64,000 bases of DNA from Mesorhabditis belari (taxonomy: Eukaryota; Nematoda; Chromadorea; Rhabditida; Rhabditidae), in contig CAUEEP010000733.1 of the NCBI GenBank assembly GCA_958450365.1, forward strand, positions 434,001-498,000, written 5' to 3'. Made by a program: the position numbers and the translations under genes. Within the stretch, counting starts at the first letter, position 1. Every line of letters begins with the position of its first letter. Positions 29,976 through 42,700 of the stretch are shown here, one piece after another. The notes beneath the pieces are model-generated. The model made no database searches and was not told the origin of the DNA. It saw only the letters and a program-made list of their open reading frames with translations.

Positions 29976-32900
29976 ATGAAAGAAAGAAATTGTATCGACG
30001 ACTTTTTGGTGATGGGAAGACATGGATTGCTTACAGCTATTCTAATTGAGGTTCGCAATGCCAATTAATGATCACATTGATCACATTGATCACATTGATC
30101 ACATTGATCACAATAATCACATTGATCACATTGATCACATTGAAATTTAGTTCATCATGTTCATCGAGTGCGGAAATGTGTTGTTCATGGTTTTTGCTGG
30201 TCTGTCAAAGCAAAGAAAAATTAGCAAATCAAAAGTTCAGGTGCTAATGTACGAATAGATTGTGGTGAAAGTATAACTCCTAACTTGATGTGTATCGACT
30301 TTGAACAAGGAAATTGTTCAAATGCTAGCATCACTTGGGAATTCTATTCGATTAATGCAGAGGTATTTTTCTATTTACTGACAATTTGGTTAATTGATTA
30401 AACAAAGCACAGAATTGATTAATTGGCTAATTGATTAAACAAAGCCCTGACTATGAGTCAAGTTCAATCCGTAAACTAAACTCTAGGGACGGTAGAATTT
30501 TGTTGACAAAACTTTTTGAGACAACAGAGTATTCAAAGGTTCAATTGAACACTCTGGTGTCTCTGTCTCAAGAAACCACAAGTTGTAAGCTATGAAGAAG
30601 CTGATAATGGAGCTGATTTATAATTGATTTACACGTTTATAAAATGACTGAATTGATTGATTTACAAAATGGGAAACGTAGAAAGTTTTCACGTGTACCA
30701 AAAACGAATAAATAAGTCATATTAATAAATTCAATTCTCATCTTAATATCAAGAAGTTAACTTTTCCAAACACAAAATTTTCAGTGGTCTCTTTTCTGTA
30801 GTAAAAGTGTTCTCGTCAAAGACTCGATTTCTTATCAGGTAAACTCTTGTTTTATCACTTTCAAGATGAAAATCTTCAGATGATTGGTCTCTTGATTGGT
30901 GCAATTCTTTGGGGACGAGTTTCTGACATTTACGGGAGAAGAATTGTAAGCAGAAGCAAAACCATTTCATTAAATCACTTTAGACTATGCTCATTTGCCT
31001 AAATTTCTGTGGCGTTTTCGGTATTGCATCCGCTTTTGCCCCTGATTTGACAACTTTTACAATCTTGAGAATTTTCGTTTCCTTCTTCGCGGTTGGAGCC
31101 GGGATGTGAGTTAACAGCTTTCGAAACATTGTCAAGATATCTAATAAAATTTTTAATTTCTCATTTAGAGTCGTTGCCTCATTCTTTGGCGAGTTCTTCC
31201 CATCAAAGCATCGCCTCTGGCTCGCGTTTGTTCTCAGCTGGTCACCAAATCTCGTTCTTGTCGCTGGTTTAGGTTTGGTACCACAACAAATATTAGTCAT
31301 AAATCAAAGCTGGGTAGATTTTGCTAAATCTAGATTTATTCGGAATCTTTTATTTGCTTAGTTTTTGTTCTGGGATACAAGCCGGTTTATAGTAAAAAAA
31401 GAGTTTACAGATATCAAGTATGAATTAGTATCAAATCAAAATTCATCCCTTTGAGAATTACCCTCCAATTTTCTAAATGATCAACTCTGTAGCATTTTTG
31501 AGAATTCGAAGAATCATAGATTAACTACAATAAACTTTATTTTCTATAAGTGTTTAGCTTACCTACTGAGCACATGGCGAAATCTGGCTTTTGTCATCAA
31601 CATTCTCAACTTCCCCGCTGCTCTCCTTATGTGGTAAGTATTCCAAGCACGAAAAAGTCAACTTTTCAAAACAGGTTCATGTGTGAGACACCACACTATT
31701 TGATTCAAAGTGGGAATCTCAAAGAAGCTATTCGATCATTTGAAAGATTCCATAGAGTAAGACAAAAGTAATCTATTCGATTACCATATTTATAGATCAA
31801 TGGAAGCAAAATCGTTGAGAACGATTTGGCGAAAATTATTCACAAAGAAACGGTTTGTTGATTTAATGTGGATTTCTTATTGAAATTTTAGGGAACTGAG
31901 TCTAAACCGTGCTCCTTTTTACACCTCTTCTCTACTCCGCGCCTCGTTTTGTACACAATAGCAATCTGTTACAGCTCGTAAGTGATAACAATATTATTTT
32001 CAAAGATTTCTTTTAGCTTTGATGTTGGTTTGATGAGCTATTCACTGTTATTCAACTTCGAGAAAATCTCGGGATCTCTTTATGAAAAGACTTTGATGAT
32101 CGGTGGTCTTCGGTTGATGTTCGATTTGCTTTCTGCGGCAGCTGATTATAAATTTGAGTGGCTTGGCCGTAAGGTCAGTTTTACATTTGAATTTGGATGT
32201 AATTTATGTTCACACACGGAAACACAAGCGTCCTCAATTATTTGATGTGTACTTTTTGTTCAATAGATGTAAAGAAAACTCTTCACTTTTTTCCAACAAA
32301 AGGAAAGAATTGGTGCACTAGTAATGTTAGGTTTCCATTTTTGTTTACAATCTGTACAAGTCTAAATCTTGTTCATTCAATGTTTACTTCAGACAGTCCA
32401 TAAAATCGTCTGTTTGGCAACAATGGTTGTGCTCTTTCCATTGATGTTCAGTGATTACTTTGCGATTCCTGAATGGATTGTTGAATATCTTTTCTTGATT
32501 GTTGCTTCAATGATTGTTCAACTTTACGCAATTGTGGAGATCATTTGCAATGAGGTTTGAAAAAGAGAAATGATTGAAAAACAATAAGTACTGCAATAAA
32601 GCCATCAACAAAAAAATAGCCAAGGTAAGTTTCTTCTCAAAATTACATAAAACGATTTAAAATTATCTAGGCTTTAAGTTAAAATGCGAACTAAAACGTT
32701 TCAATTCATAAAATTTCAGATTTTCCCCACTCCACTTCGGAACACTTCTTACGCTTTGAGTCAATTCATCGAAGCTTTTGCCTCAATTCTTGGTCCACAG
32801 ATTTTTGTTTGGGTAAGTGAATGAGATAAAGTTTTAAAATATAGTTTTATAGAGCAATAACACAACATTCTTCCCAATCATTCTCATGTTGATTTGTTTA

Positions 32901-33122
32901 TTCACCGACCTTCTCTTTTTTCATTACACTGTCCCGGAAACGAGGGGTAAACCGTTAGCCAATCGAATGCCCGAAGAACATCAATGTTTCAGAATATTCA
33001 GAAGCGAAGAGTGAGTTGATTTTGAAAATAACAAGAACAAATTGATATCAGAAAACGAGAATCCTCTTGCATTTCTGAAAATGGAAGCATTTACTCGACG
33101 ACTTCTTCAAGAAAAGCTTTAA
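29976..33122 (+). CDS. SLC22-like major facilitator transporter
   Basis: Sixteen exons from ATG 29976 to TAA 33120-33122. The N-terminus (CIDDFLVMGRHGLLT) resembles the start of organic-cation/anion transporters. An extracellular loop with cysteines and N-glycosylation sequons follows, then WSLFCSKSVLVKDS (SLC22-type EW-LVC-). The MFS loop 2-3 motif is GRVSDIYGRRI. Further helices include LNFCGVFGIASAFAPDL and FVLSWSPNLVLVAGLG. The loop motif FMCETPHYLIQSGNLKEA corresponds to the SLC22 -ESPRWL- loop. C-terminal helices follow, then PETRGK, a hallmark of the sugar/organic-ion porter end. About 12 membrane segments are expected. The substrate is unknown. Intron 1 contains a GATCACATT tandem repeat. 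Confidence 0.85.
30064..30144. repeat. 9-bp tandem repeat (TGATCACAT)n in SLC22-like intron 1
   Basis: About eight copies of a 9-nt unit (GATCACATT), one with a variant GATCACAATAATCACATT. It ends just before the acceptor of exon 2. Confidence 0.8.
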
Positions 33123-33475
33123 TGTTCGTGTGATTTTTGATAAGTATAGGTGTTTAATAAATTTATTCTCAAATTAGAATCAAGAAAGTACAAGAAAAGT
33201 ACAAGAATGTACATGAAAGTACAAGAAAATCTAATACATTTCAATACATTTAGTGCTGATGAAACACTAACAATGACAAAAGAGATATAAAAAGCGGACC
33301 AATTTAGAGTTATTTAATCTTACAATCATTAATCTTGTAAACAATCGCTTCTAAAGAAAAGTAATGCCACAATCCTTATTTCCAAGATCTTTCCAAGATA
33401 TTTCTCTTTATAAGTAGAATGTTTTCTATTTTGTCTTTTACGAATGACTCTCACGTGTAAAGAAAATTGGGAAAA
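33123..33475. other. Intergenic with a short GTACAAGAA tandem repeat
   Basis: Between the SLC22-like stop and the F-box start. Bases 33180-33232 hold about four to five imperfect copies of an AAGTACAAGAA unit. No gene is seen. Confidence 0.5.
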
Positions 33476-34969
33476 ATGGCTATTGATTACTCTCACAAAA
33501 AGTGCTTCATGATTTTCGAATTCCCCAAAATTCCTGAAAAGCTTCAAAACTCTATTCTTAACTCATTGGGAGTTAGAGAGAAATTCAAATTATTGTTGGT
33601 GAATAAAGAATTGAGGAATTTTGTTCTCACAAATGGTCCTTTATCAAAGATGATCAAGGATTTCGAGTTTAAAGTTTTCGATTTTGAATTTCAAGATATG
33701 GATGCTGCAAATGGTTTGTGATAAACTTAAAAAAGAGAAAATTTTTTATCGATTTCATAAACTTTTCTTATCAAAGCAATAAGCTTCAAGAAAATTTCAA
33801 GATCTTCAGTTACTAATATTGGTCTTTGTGTCTGTTCTTTTTTATAAACTACTATAATTTTCTCATTTTGCTTTATCCAATCTATCTACTCTTAGTATCT
33901 TTAGGTATACATTATGAACTCTCAAAGAACCAAAAATCAAATATAGATAAGTGGATAAAAGTGGTAGTAAGATAAATAGTAAGCAAGTTATTTTCAAAGT
34001 TTTCGACTTTAAATATGAAGAAATGAATGCTGCAAATGGTTTGTGATAAACTTTAAAAAGAGAAGAAAACTTTTTATCGATTTCATAAACTTTTCTTATC
34101 AAAGCAATAAGCCTCAAGGAAATTTCAAGATCTTCAGTTACTTATATTGGTGTTTTTGTCTCTTCTCTTTTGTAAACTACTATAATTTTGCTTTTACTTT
34201 ATCCAATCTATCTACTTTTGATATATTTAGATATACGTTGTGAACTCTCACAGAATCAGAAATCAAATATAGATAAGTAGATAAAAGTAGTGGTAAGGCG
34301 TAGTTTCAAAAAAAAAGGCACTCTTTAAAAAGCAGACACTCTAAATGTTTTACAGTACTGTAATATTATCTGATAATATATTTCTCTAGCTAAAAAGATT
34401 CAATATCTTAACGCCTGTTGCCTTTATGAAACGTAAAAATTTCAGGGTCAATTTTGATTGACGTGTTTTTACAAACGAATGACGCTGTGATAGCCACGTA
34501 TTTCATTGTCGATACCTATGTTTTTATGAAACCGAAGAACGACTTCATTGCAAAAAGCGCTTGGAGAATCTTTAATCAAATCGAGTTTTGTCAAAATTTG
34601 AGAGTCACCCTTGATGTGAATCATCAAGAAATCATGAAAGCGATCTTTCAGTCAAAATTTCTCCCAAATCTCTATCATTTGTCGAATTTCCAAATGAAAT
34701 CAACGATTAAGCTGGCTGAGCTGATGTTTGACAATTTTAGACCAAAGATCTCAAACAAATGCATACTCGGGTTCAAAGGTGAAAACAAATTCCCAGCTAA
34801 TTTTTTCAGAAGTGGATTTATGAAGGAAAACTCGAATAAATGCAAAATTCTTGTGTACGAAAAAACACCTGAAATTTCACGAGTAACTGGAGAGTTTCTC
34901 AACTTTGGCAATTCGAATCCGAGTGATTTTGAGGCTCAAGGATATCGAGTGCCGAGGAGTAATTTGTGA
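33476..34969 (+). CDS. F-box-like protein
   Basis: Two exons, 33476-33713 and 34446-34969, joined in phase across AATG/GTTTGT...TTTCAG, giving 253 residues. The N-terminal 60 residues have an F-box pattern: FPKIPEKLQNSILNSLGVRE, then FKLLLVNKELRNFV. F-box proteins recruit substrates to SCF ubiquitin ligases through SKP1. Exon 2 encodes a leucine/phenylalanine-rich region like the FTH-type C-terminal regions of nematode F-box proteins, ending GYRVPRSNL. The family is greatly expanded in worms, and the substrate cannot be inferred. The intron contains a second copy of the end of exon 1 and the start of the intron. Confidence 0.7.
33672..34300. repeat. Tandem duplication (about 300 bp) of exon end plus intron
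   Basis: Bases about 33672-33985 and 34000-34300 are diverged direct copies. Each carries a coding-like segment ending GCTGCAAATG before GTTTGTGATAAAC. The first reads FKVFDFEFQDMDAANG and the second FKVFDFKYEEMNAANG. TTATCGATTTCATAAACTTT and the following AT-rich intron sequence are also shared. Confidence 0.75.
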
Positions 34970-35430
34970 AAATTTTAATCCTTTTTCTTATGTGCTTGTT
35001 ATTTTTCGTTTTTTGTTAAATCGTCCTCTTTCACTTTTCAATAAATTCTTTTTTTTGCATCTATCTAACAATTGTAAGTTACATTCGGATTCGGTTTTTG
35101 TTTTTGACTTCTTGGAAAATTTAAACTCTGAACTAATTTTTCTCAGGATCAAATGGCACGATTCTCTTGAATACTTGCAAAGCTCAATTTTTATATATAT
35201 GCTTTATTCATGGGGCGAATAGAAGCGAATCAGATAATCATAACTGCATATAACATATTGCTACAATACTCTCACCGAAAAAAGAGAGAAAACTAAAGAT
35301 AGTACAGTAAGAGTACAGTTAGGAAACAATTTTTGAAGATTCTATTGGTAAAAATTGATTTCGTATAATTATTTAATGCTTTTCTCCAATTGAAAAAAGC
35401 AGATTTGATAAGGAAAATGATTTTGTTTTT

Positions 35431-35760
35431 AGAGGTGATCAAAAAAATTCAGAAGCACTTTATACAGATTTAGAATTCACTTTATACACTTTATACAGAT
35501 TTAGAATTGATTCAAAAGGCCCGCTTGGAGCTCTCAAATTTTTGAATGAAAACTCAAGTGAAACAAAACTATTTTTTTCTGGAAATTTTTTGTTAGTGAC
35601 TTACAATCAAAAGAATGCGATAAACTTGAATGTAAATCGGGAAAAATGGAAAACAATTTTCGAGAAAGATTTTCCTGAAGAACGGGTTTGTGTGTACATG
35701 TTGGCATTAGAGGAGTTGGAAGGACTCGAGTTTCCATATCGTCATTCAGCTACTGATTAA
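35431..35760 (+). CDS. Exon-like ORF, unidentified (possible F-box-family C-terminus)
   Basis: After a TTGTTTTTAG acceptor one frame is open to TAA 35758-35760: GDQKNSEALYTDLEF, later GALKFLNENSSETKLFF, and ending EFPYRHSATD. It looks like a last exon. No upstream exon could be joined with confidence; it may belong to the F-box gene as an alternative 3' end or to a decayed paralogue. A 21-nt sequence (ACTTTATACAGATTTAGAAT...) occurs twice within it in different frames. Confidence 0.35.
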   Translation, partial: RGDQKNSEALYTDLEFTLYTLYRFRIDSKGPLGALKFLNENSSETKLFFSGNFLLVTYNQKNAINLNVNREKWKTIFEKDFPEERVCVYMLALEELEGLEFPYRHSATD

Positions 35761-36751
35761 GTACATAAAAACAGCTACCATTGGCCTCTAAGCGTCAGTA
35801 ACGGAACCATTTCTCAATTTTGATTTGGATTTCCTACGAACTCAACCAGTTATGGTTTGATAACTTGTATCAAAGCTGCGGGCATTCAAATCAAAGCTGC
35901 GGAACTCAAACCACTCCTGCAATTTTTGTATTAAAAGTATTTCATGTTCTTCACTATTTTGAAATGAAGTTTGCAAATTAGCCTAATCAGGAGAAAACAA
36001 AACATTGTGGTTTGACATGCTTTATTTATGGATTTTTTTATTTTACAGAATGAAGAGCGGATGATTTGAAGAGATACTAAGAATATTTTAAATAAAGTAT
36101 TCCTTTTCCATTCAATCAAAGCAAAAACAACAATTCCTACTCAAGCAAACACTTTTTGGCGTTTTCGAAAGCTTTGTGCTCTTGGAGTGGCCGGCTGCCA
36201 TAACTTCTCGACTTTAATCCCCGGGGCTTAGGTTTCGGGGCCAAATGAGCGGCTCAATAAGAATGTGAAACGCATTGAAACTATAGAATTTTATTGTCCA
36301 TTCCAGATTTTAAATATTTTAAAAAACCTTATTATTCTTTGGGTTTTGAACTTGCAGGTTTCCAAGCGACGGTGAATTTTTAAACTCTTCCTTGTAAAGT
36401 TTGTCGTTTGCTGAAATTGGACGGTAGAACTTAAATGAATTTTAAAACAGAAAAAAATCGATCATCGAATTTTTCCCAGCACTTTTTAAAAGTAACAAAG
36501 TATTCTTGAGCAAACCCTGAAAGCCACAAAATCGAAGTCCATTCCAACATAGCACATGAAGAGACTCACTCTGTCAACATTGCCCTTTCTTCCTCTCTTT
36601 CCCCTCATCCAACTGTCCATGGCACCTCTTTTCTCCGTTTTTTTCTCGGTTCCAATCGAATCGACTGTAAATCGACACCCCAATCGACTGTTTCAAGCGT
36701 TTTTTTTTGTTCTTTTTATGCCAGTTGGACCCAAAGAAGAACTTGATGAGG

Positions 36752-37138
36752 GTAATGAGAAATAGATTTTAGGGTTTGGAGTTTACATACTAAATCTTTT
36801 ACAAATCTCTATTCAATAACAATAAAACTTTCCTCTCTAATGTGATAACCTGCACAATAAGGAAAAAAAATTTCACAAACCCGATGGGAAGTGTAAGACT
36901 TTAATTAACCATTCACAAAGTTTCAGAATCCAATTCGGCATTAGAGGAAAGTAATGAGAAATATATTTTACGGTTTAGAGTTTACATGCTAAATCTTTTA
37001 CAAATCTCTATTCAATAACAATAAAACTTTCCTCTCTAATGACGAATTGGATTCTGAAACTTTGTGAATGGTTAATTAAAGTCTTACACTTCCCATCGGG
37101 TTTGTGAAATTTGCTTTCCTTATTGTGCAGGTTATCAC
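36752..37138. repeat. Direct plus inverted repeat complex (D1-L-D2-L')
   Basis: Unit D1 (36752-36841) and D2 (36952-37040) are near-identical direct copies (TAATGAGAAATA...CTTTCCTCTCTAATG). Between them lies arm L (about 36838-36950), whose near-perfect reverse complement L' follows D2 (about 37040-37138). The arms share GTGATAACCTGCACAATAAGG, CCCGATGGGAAGTGTAAGAC and TTCACAAAGTTTCAGAATCC. The transcript or single strand could form a hairpin of about 100 bp. Confidence 0.85.
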
Positions 37139-37821
37139 AACTTGACTCCTACAACTTGTAGTTATGACATGTTTGATGTCAATCATTTTCCAGCTAGCTG
37201 AAAACGTCATCCACCTTGTAGTCAAGCCCAACAAACCAACATTTTTTAGAAAAAAACTTAAAACAGGTGCTAAATCTGTCCCTCAAATCCAATGGCATTT
37301 CATTGGACTTCCTCTTCTTTTCTTCAAAGAACCCATTTGAATGCCTTCTTGCTCTCCTTTGTCGATCGGTAATTGGCGGTAGTCTCTCCTCTTTTCTACT
37401 CTTTTTCAAGGTTTCTCCCTTCATCGTCCCAAAAGCAATCACACAGCCGCAATTATTAATGTCTATATATGAAAAGACTCCAGTTTTGCTTCAAACCCTT
37501 CAATGGTTTTCCCTTCTTCAAGCTTGTTCCCCATTGAAGAGCCTAGCGGACTCCTCCAACTATCGTAATTGTCGTTGTGTGGTTTGGCAAAATACGTTTG
37601 AGCAAAAGGATTTCTTCTTCAATAACAGAGGTTTTAAATTTAGTTTCAAAGCGCTTAGATTTTTGAGAGGAAGTTATTTTCGCAAAAAGATTGCAAATTT
37701 CAGCACTTCCACTTTGCCGTCATAATTTTCAAAGTCATTTTTGAGAGTTTATTTTAAAAAGTGTTATTTTTTGACTAAAGACTGACCCTTTAGGATTTAA
37801 AGAAAAAAGAAAATTAAAGAC

Positions 37822-37869
37822 TACACCTACTATCGGATTTAAAGAAAATCCGATAATAGGTGTAGTAAT
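37822..37869. repeat. Short perfect hairpin
   Basis: ACTACACCTACTATCGGATT is followed by a short A-rich loop and AATCCGATAATAGGTGTAGT, a near-perfect 20-bp inverted repeat. Confidence 0.7.
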
Positions 37870-38540
37870 ATGATTTTTGATGAAGTTTTATGTAGAAATT
37901 AAAAAGAAATTTACTTAATTATCTTGAAAATTCGTACTTCTCTGTATCCCTCTCAATTGTGCTAAGTTACTCAAGCTTAATGCAAATTTCAATCCAAATT
38001 AAACTATTCAAAGTAACAGGGAATCTTTTTGAGACACAAGTTTACCCACTAAAAGAATCGGTTCCACTTTTTCAAGTTGCTGAACTTTTTTAACAACTGA
38101 AGACTCTAAACTCAGTCCATTTGATATGATTTTAAGTTTACAATTGTCAACTCAAGCCCTGTCAAAAAAACATTTGAGTTGTTCATCATTTTCCCAAACT
38201 TTCAATCGAATAACCAAATCTGACTCCTTCTTTTATCTTCTTTTGAAGAAGTTGTCAAAACAGCCTCTAAAAGAATTGAGGAATAGAAATTCATTGTGGT
38301 TTTCTCTTTTAGAAACGATCCAAAGAGGGCAAATCCCTAAGGATCACCCGACAAAGCGAATATGTAACATTTGAGGGGATTCCCTCTAAGAAAAGGCAAA
38401 GAAAAAGACAGACAAGGGATTGACTTGTCTTCTCAAATGGAAATCCACCCCTCACACATGCACACACAAAAAGGTTAGACATCGCTCTGACCTTTGATGA
38501 GTCCTTTTTAGATTCAGGTTTTTGCATTCATCTATCGCTA

Positions 38541-38615
38541 CTGTAGGTTGATTTTTTTTTTCATTCAAAAGTTAAAAGCTATTGGATTTTTGAATAAAAA
38601 ATAACCTACACTAAC
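38541..38615. repeat. Imperfect hairpin
   Basis: TGTAGGTTGATTTTTTTTTT...CATTCAAAA pairs with TTTTTGAATAAAAAATAACC...TACA about 15 nt downstream. Confidence 0.5.
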
Positions 38616-39467
38616 ATTTAAAAGCGGCGGCTGAAAGTTGTTCGAGCTTACACTTGTTCAAATTTTTCAACCGAATAGTTTGCATATATGAAATCAAAAC
38701 CCTTTTATTCCATTTGTTTTTCAAATAATCAGACTTTAAAACTGGTTAGATGATTCATTTTCCTGGACTCTTCTGTGTATGCTTTAAAACTTTTTGCATA
38801 TTGGCTAGAATTCACCTCAAAACATTGGAACACTGGGAGACACATTTGGAAATCGTTTCTTTTTCTCTTAACGACGGAGATCCATTGTTTCAATCTGGAG
38901 CTGCTAGCGGGTGCCTGGGTGTCCATTGTTCCCGTGGCTTTTCACGCCTATTCTCTCTATATTTCATTTGGCTCATTATTTTTGCCGGAAGAATGATTTG
39001 ATTCTTCGATTTCATATTAAATAGATTTTGGACAAACTTAAAACCCTCGTGCTAAAGTTTTATGATATTTGACTTAACTAGTTGATCTGTCTTGGGCATT
39101 CAAATTATGAGTAGATAAGTTTTTCTGTTAAAAACTTTAGATCTAGATTACTTTTGAGGTTTTTACAAGCCAATCTTATGGGAAGGTAATATTTTGAACT
39201 CTTTGAGTGCACCTACAGCCGATTAATGCATGGGAAATGAGGGCCGATTTCAAGAGCTAGCTCAAAAATTCAACTGTTCGTAAATTTGGGGTTAGGTCCA
39301 CTTGACGCTAGTGCCGGGAAAGGAAACTTGGCATAACCTTTGCTTCGGTGAGATTTTGTTTTAAGCTTATGAAAGTTCTTGCAGTTACCTACTTTAGTTC
39401 AAAATTCAAAACAGTTCATTTTGGCTTGTTTTCAACCCCAAAGCAGTCGCTTAGAAAGTGTAGAAAT

Positions 39468-39565
39468 ATTTATTGTTATTGTTATATTGTTGTTATTGTT
39501 GTTGTTGTTGTTGTTGTTGTTGCTGTTGTTGTTTTTATTATATTGTTGTTGTTATTGTTTTTCAT
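39468..39565 (+). repeat. (TTG)n microsatellite
   Basis: Run of TTG/TTA triplets with interruptions (TATTGTTATTGTTATATTG, then about ten TTG units). The Val- or Leu-rich ORFs over it are repeat artefacts. Confidence 0.85.
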
Positions 39566-39661
39566 TGTTTTTCAAACCCTATTGCTTATTCACTTTAAGA
39601 CTTTGAACAACAAAATTACTGTCAAATTAAAGCGTAAGACACCTTGCTGAGTTGAAATACA

Positions 39662-39729
39662 TGTCAGCGTCGCTCATTGGTAAAGAGTTCACCCAGTAAG
39701 CTTACACGTTTGAATCCCAGGGCCGACAA
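39662..39729 (+). other. tRNA-like sequence (pseudogene or SINE)
   Basis: GCTCATTGGTAAAGAG resembles a D arm and GTTTGAATCCC a T loop/B box. The ends GTCAGC...GCCGAC pair imperfectly as an acceptor stem. The T stem and anticodon stem do not pair, so it is unlikely to be a working tRNA. Confidence 0.4.
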
Positions 39730-42700
39730 TGTTCTCATTCCCACTGCAATACCAATATTCCCAACTCTAGCGTGTACAACTTTATTCAGCAAATTCAAGA
39801 TACCAGTTTAAGTTATCAAACATTGATTCAAACAATCCAATCCAATTCAAAAGCTTTTCCGCAACTTTACTTTCATAGGAAGTATTGATCTTCTCATGGT
39901 TTCACCTGTTCGTACACTTTTTTGTGTGAGATTCATAATTGGACTTTATATCCTCTCACTTCCTATAAACTTTCTATTTTTTAGCGTTGAATCATAGACA
40001 AATACTAGTTCCCTGTTTACGTGTATTTCTATTGGATGGGTGTGAGGGGATCTCTCTAAATCGAGGTGCCAATTATCTGTCCAGTATTACAGAGTGTCAG
40101 TGATTGTCATAGCGGCATCGCCTCTCCTCCTTTTCCCAATCCAAATTTTCCGCCCATTCCCATAATCGATTTCATACGCACTATTTACGAATTAAATAAA
40201 AAAGGCTCGATTTGGTTTTTCTCGGTTTTGTGATGAATGTTGTGGGTACAGTTTTGTGGTTCTGTTTAGATCCAATACGGTTCCAATACGGTTCTTTTTC
40301 GATAGTGAGGTAACACTGAGTGTTCCCTTGTTTCTGAATCCATTCCCTTTAGCTAATAGTCAATCTAAAAAGCATTTATTTTGATAAACTACCGTAATCA
40401 AGCTGTCAGCTTACGCATTAAGCTTAATTTTGTTTGACTGATTTCTCATGGAATGATATCAAAACTGAGCTAAGTGAATTAAATTGGCTTTTTAATAAGC
40501 TTTGATTACGGCAAAATATGTGTCTTTTAGAAGGAATTCACTCTAACCCTAAAGCCACTTTAAAAGTCTTGAAATAGAATAGCCAATTGTTTTTATATTT
40601 TTCAAATCCTACACTCACAGCCAAAAATTTTCAAACTTTAAACCTAATGAATTGTTAGCTAAAAGCTAAAAGGCTTTGAATTAACTGACTTTTTTAAAAC
40701 TTTGTTATTTCAGTCAGCTTTTTATTATCCGACCATAACCAAGCTTTCTTTAGTTTAACCTGACCGAGTCTTGGATTCAACCAATCTTTGACCAATCTTT
40801 GACCAAACCAGGGTCAAGTTAAGCATTATAACCCTGGCTTGATCCTCGACTAGCCCATTTCAAAGATCTGATTTCTCATTGAAACCAATTTTCACATTAT
40901 TTTTCCTCACTTCCGGTCACTTGTTTATCGTTTTCCTTAACTCTTACAAAGTCACACATTGTTTTCTTTTTAAGTATTTCTTTTGATCAACAGCCGCGTT
41001 TTTTTCCTCTCGTTAGGTGCCACTGACGAAAATGTTTCACTCTGTCCATCTCTATGGGTTTCTCAAGGTGAGGTTTTTCGAATAAGAGTGCCAGGACACA
41101 TAGGGGCCAAGTGGATATTTTCAGCTGGCAATGCGGGAGTGTCTCCTCTTGTGCTTTTCCCTTGAGATCTTCTCTTTTTCTTCTTTATCCATCCCACCTG
41201 TCCAGTTGTTGATCTCATTGGAGCCAGTTTTCCCCCTCTTCTTTCACATTCTATCACCCCCGGAGATTATTTTGTGTAAAAATATCTTGATAAGCCTTGA
41301 TTTCTTAGTTGGCCTTTTATTTTATGAGTGATCAACGATTCCATGAGACTTTTATTCTAGTCAATGACCAACTCTTTGACATTTATTCCCAAAATTAAAT
41401 CTCAAAACTTGAAGCTTTGACTCGTGACTTGCTGAACTTCAACTTCTAATATTTATCAATAAAAGAGAGTTTCTTCATCTCTAAATTTCTCCAGTATACT
41501 TCATAACCATCCCTTTCTTCGATTGTCTCCAAGATTGAGGCCAATTTCAAACAAAAGACCACTCAAAATGACCTCGTTCAACTGTAATAGGCGCATAAGA
41601 ATAGCCACTTTGTGCGAATCGAAAGTCTTATGCAACGAAGATCTTCTCGAATTCAACGCCAAAATTCGCAAAGAATGGGGCGAGTGAATCGGTTGAATAG
41701 AGTGCTCAATTCTGGCTCGGAAGTCTTTTCGAATGGGTGAGACAGAGAGGTGGCCATAGAGAAGGCAATGGAGGGGAGGGGAGGGAAGGATCTCCCTGTG
41801 AGCCTCACACATTCCTAACGAGCCGCCTTTATTCTCCCCTGGCAGTCCACCCCCTTCTCCTTCATGGCCTAGCCAAGGACCTTTTGAAATTCGTTTCTCT
41901 TTCAGGATCACTGTGAATCGTTTCGCCGAAATCTTTGTCTAATTTTATGATTTGAAAATAGATCTTTGATTGGTAACGGCCGATGATTTAGACAGTAGAT
42001 AGCATTTTATATGGTAATTGTGGATCTGTTCGGTTCAGCTCACTATCAAGATAACATATATTGGAGACTTTGTCATGAATATTTGATAAAAAGTCGAATC
42101 TGGCTGGTTCTACGGTACTTTCTTCTTTGTTGTTTCATTGAACTTTTAAGCTTTTAAGCACGATTTCTCAGGCGTTTATTTCCACCTTTAAATGCAAATT
42201 ACGTATGGTAACGATTGTTAGCTTTAGGTCAATCTAACTTTTTGGTTTAAACCAGTTCCACTTTTTCATTCTTCTGAGAATTGAACTCTAAACCCGGATC
42301 CTAATGTAGTCCAAATCCGCGAACAAGTTCTAGCCTTACATTAGCATTAGAAAAATGATAAAAAAGTGGGAAAACTAGAAATTTTAATGTCTTGTAAGAC
42401 TGCTCTTTTGCTCCTTTTTCCTTTCTCCCACAAATGGGCTGAGAGTCCATTAGTCGATCTTGAAAAAATCGTCGAGAAGCACCCTGGGAGAAGCAGGAAA
42501 AAGTTGCACCGTTATGGAAAGGAATAGGAGGGACGAGTTCAAGGGTTATTTATTTGAAAAAGTTCTTGCTTCTTTTCATTGTTATCCTGTCATATTTGCT
42601 CACATTTCGCATGGTCAGCTGGTTTTTCTATATTTATAAAGGATTGAGCTTACTGTAGCTATGATAACATTTAGGATGCTGAATTATTTTATTCTTAACA

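Noticed and set aside
30064..30144. Possible CRISPR-like regular repeat
   Set aside because: Simple 9-bp tandem repeat without spacers in a eukaryotic intron.
39348..39650. Val/Leu-rich hydrophobic plus ORFs that look like membrane proteins
   Set aside because: Translation of a (TTG)n microsatellite.
41501..41911. 136-codon minus ORF
   Set aside because: Gly/Pro/Ser-rich over a purine-rich strand, with no motif or splice signals.
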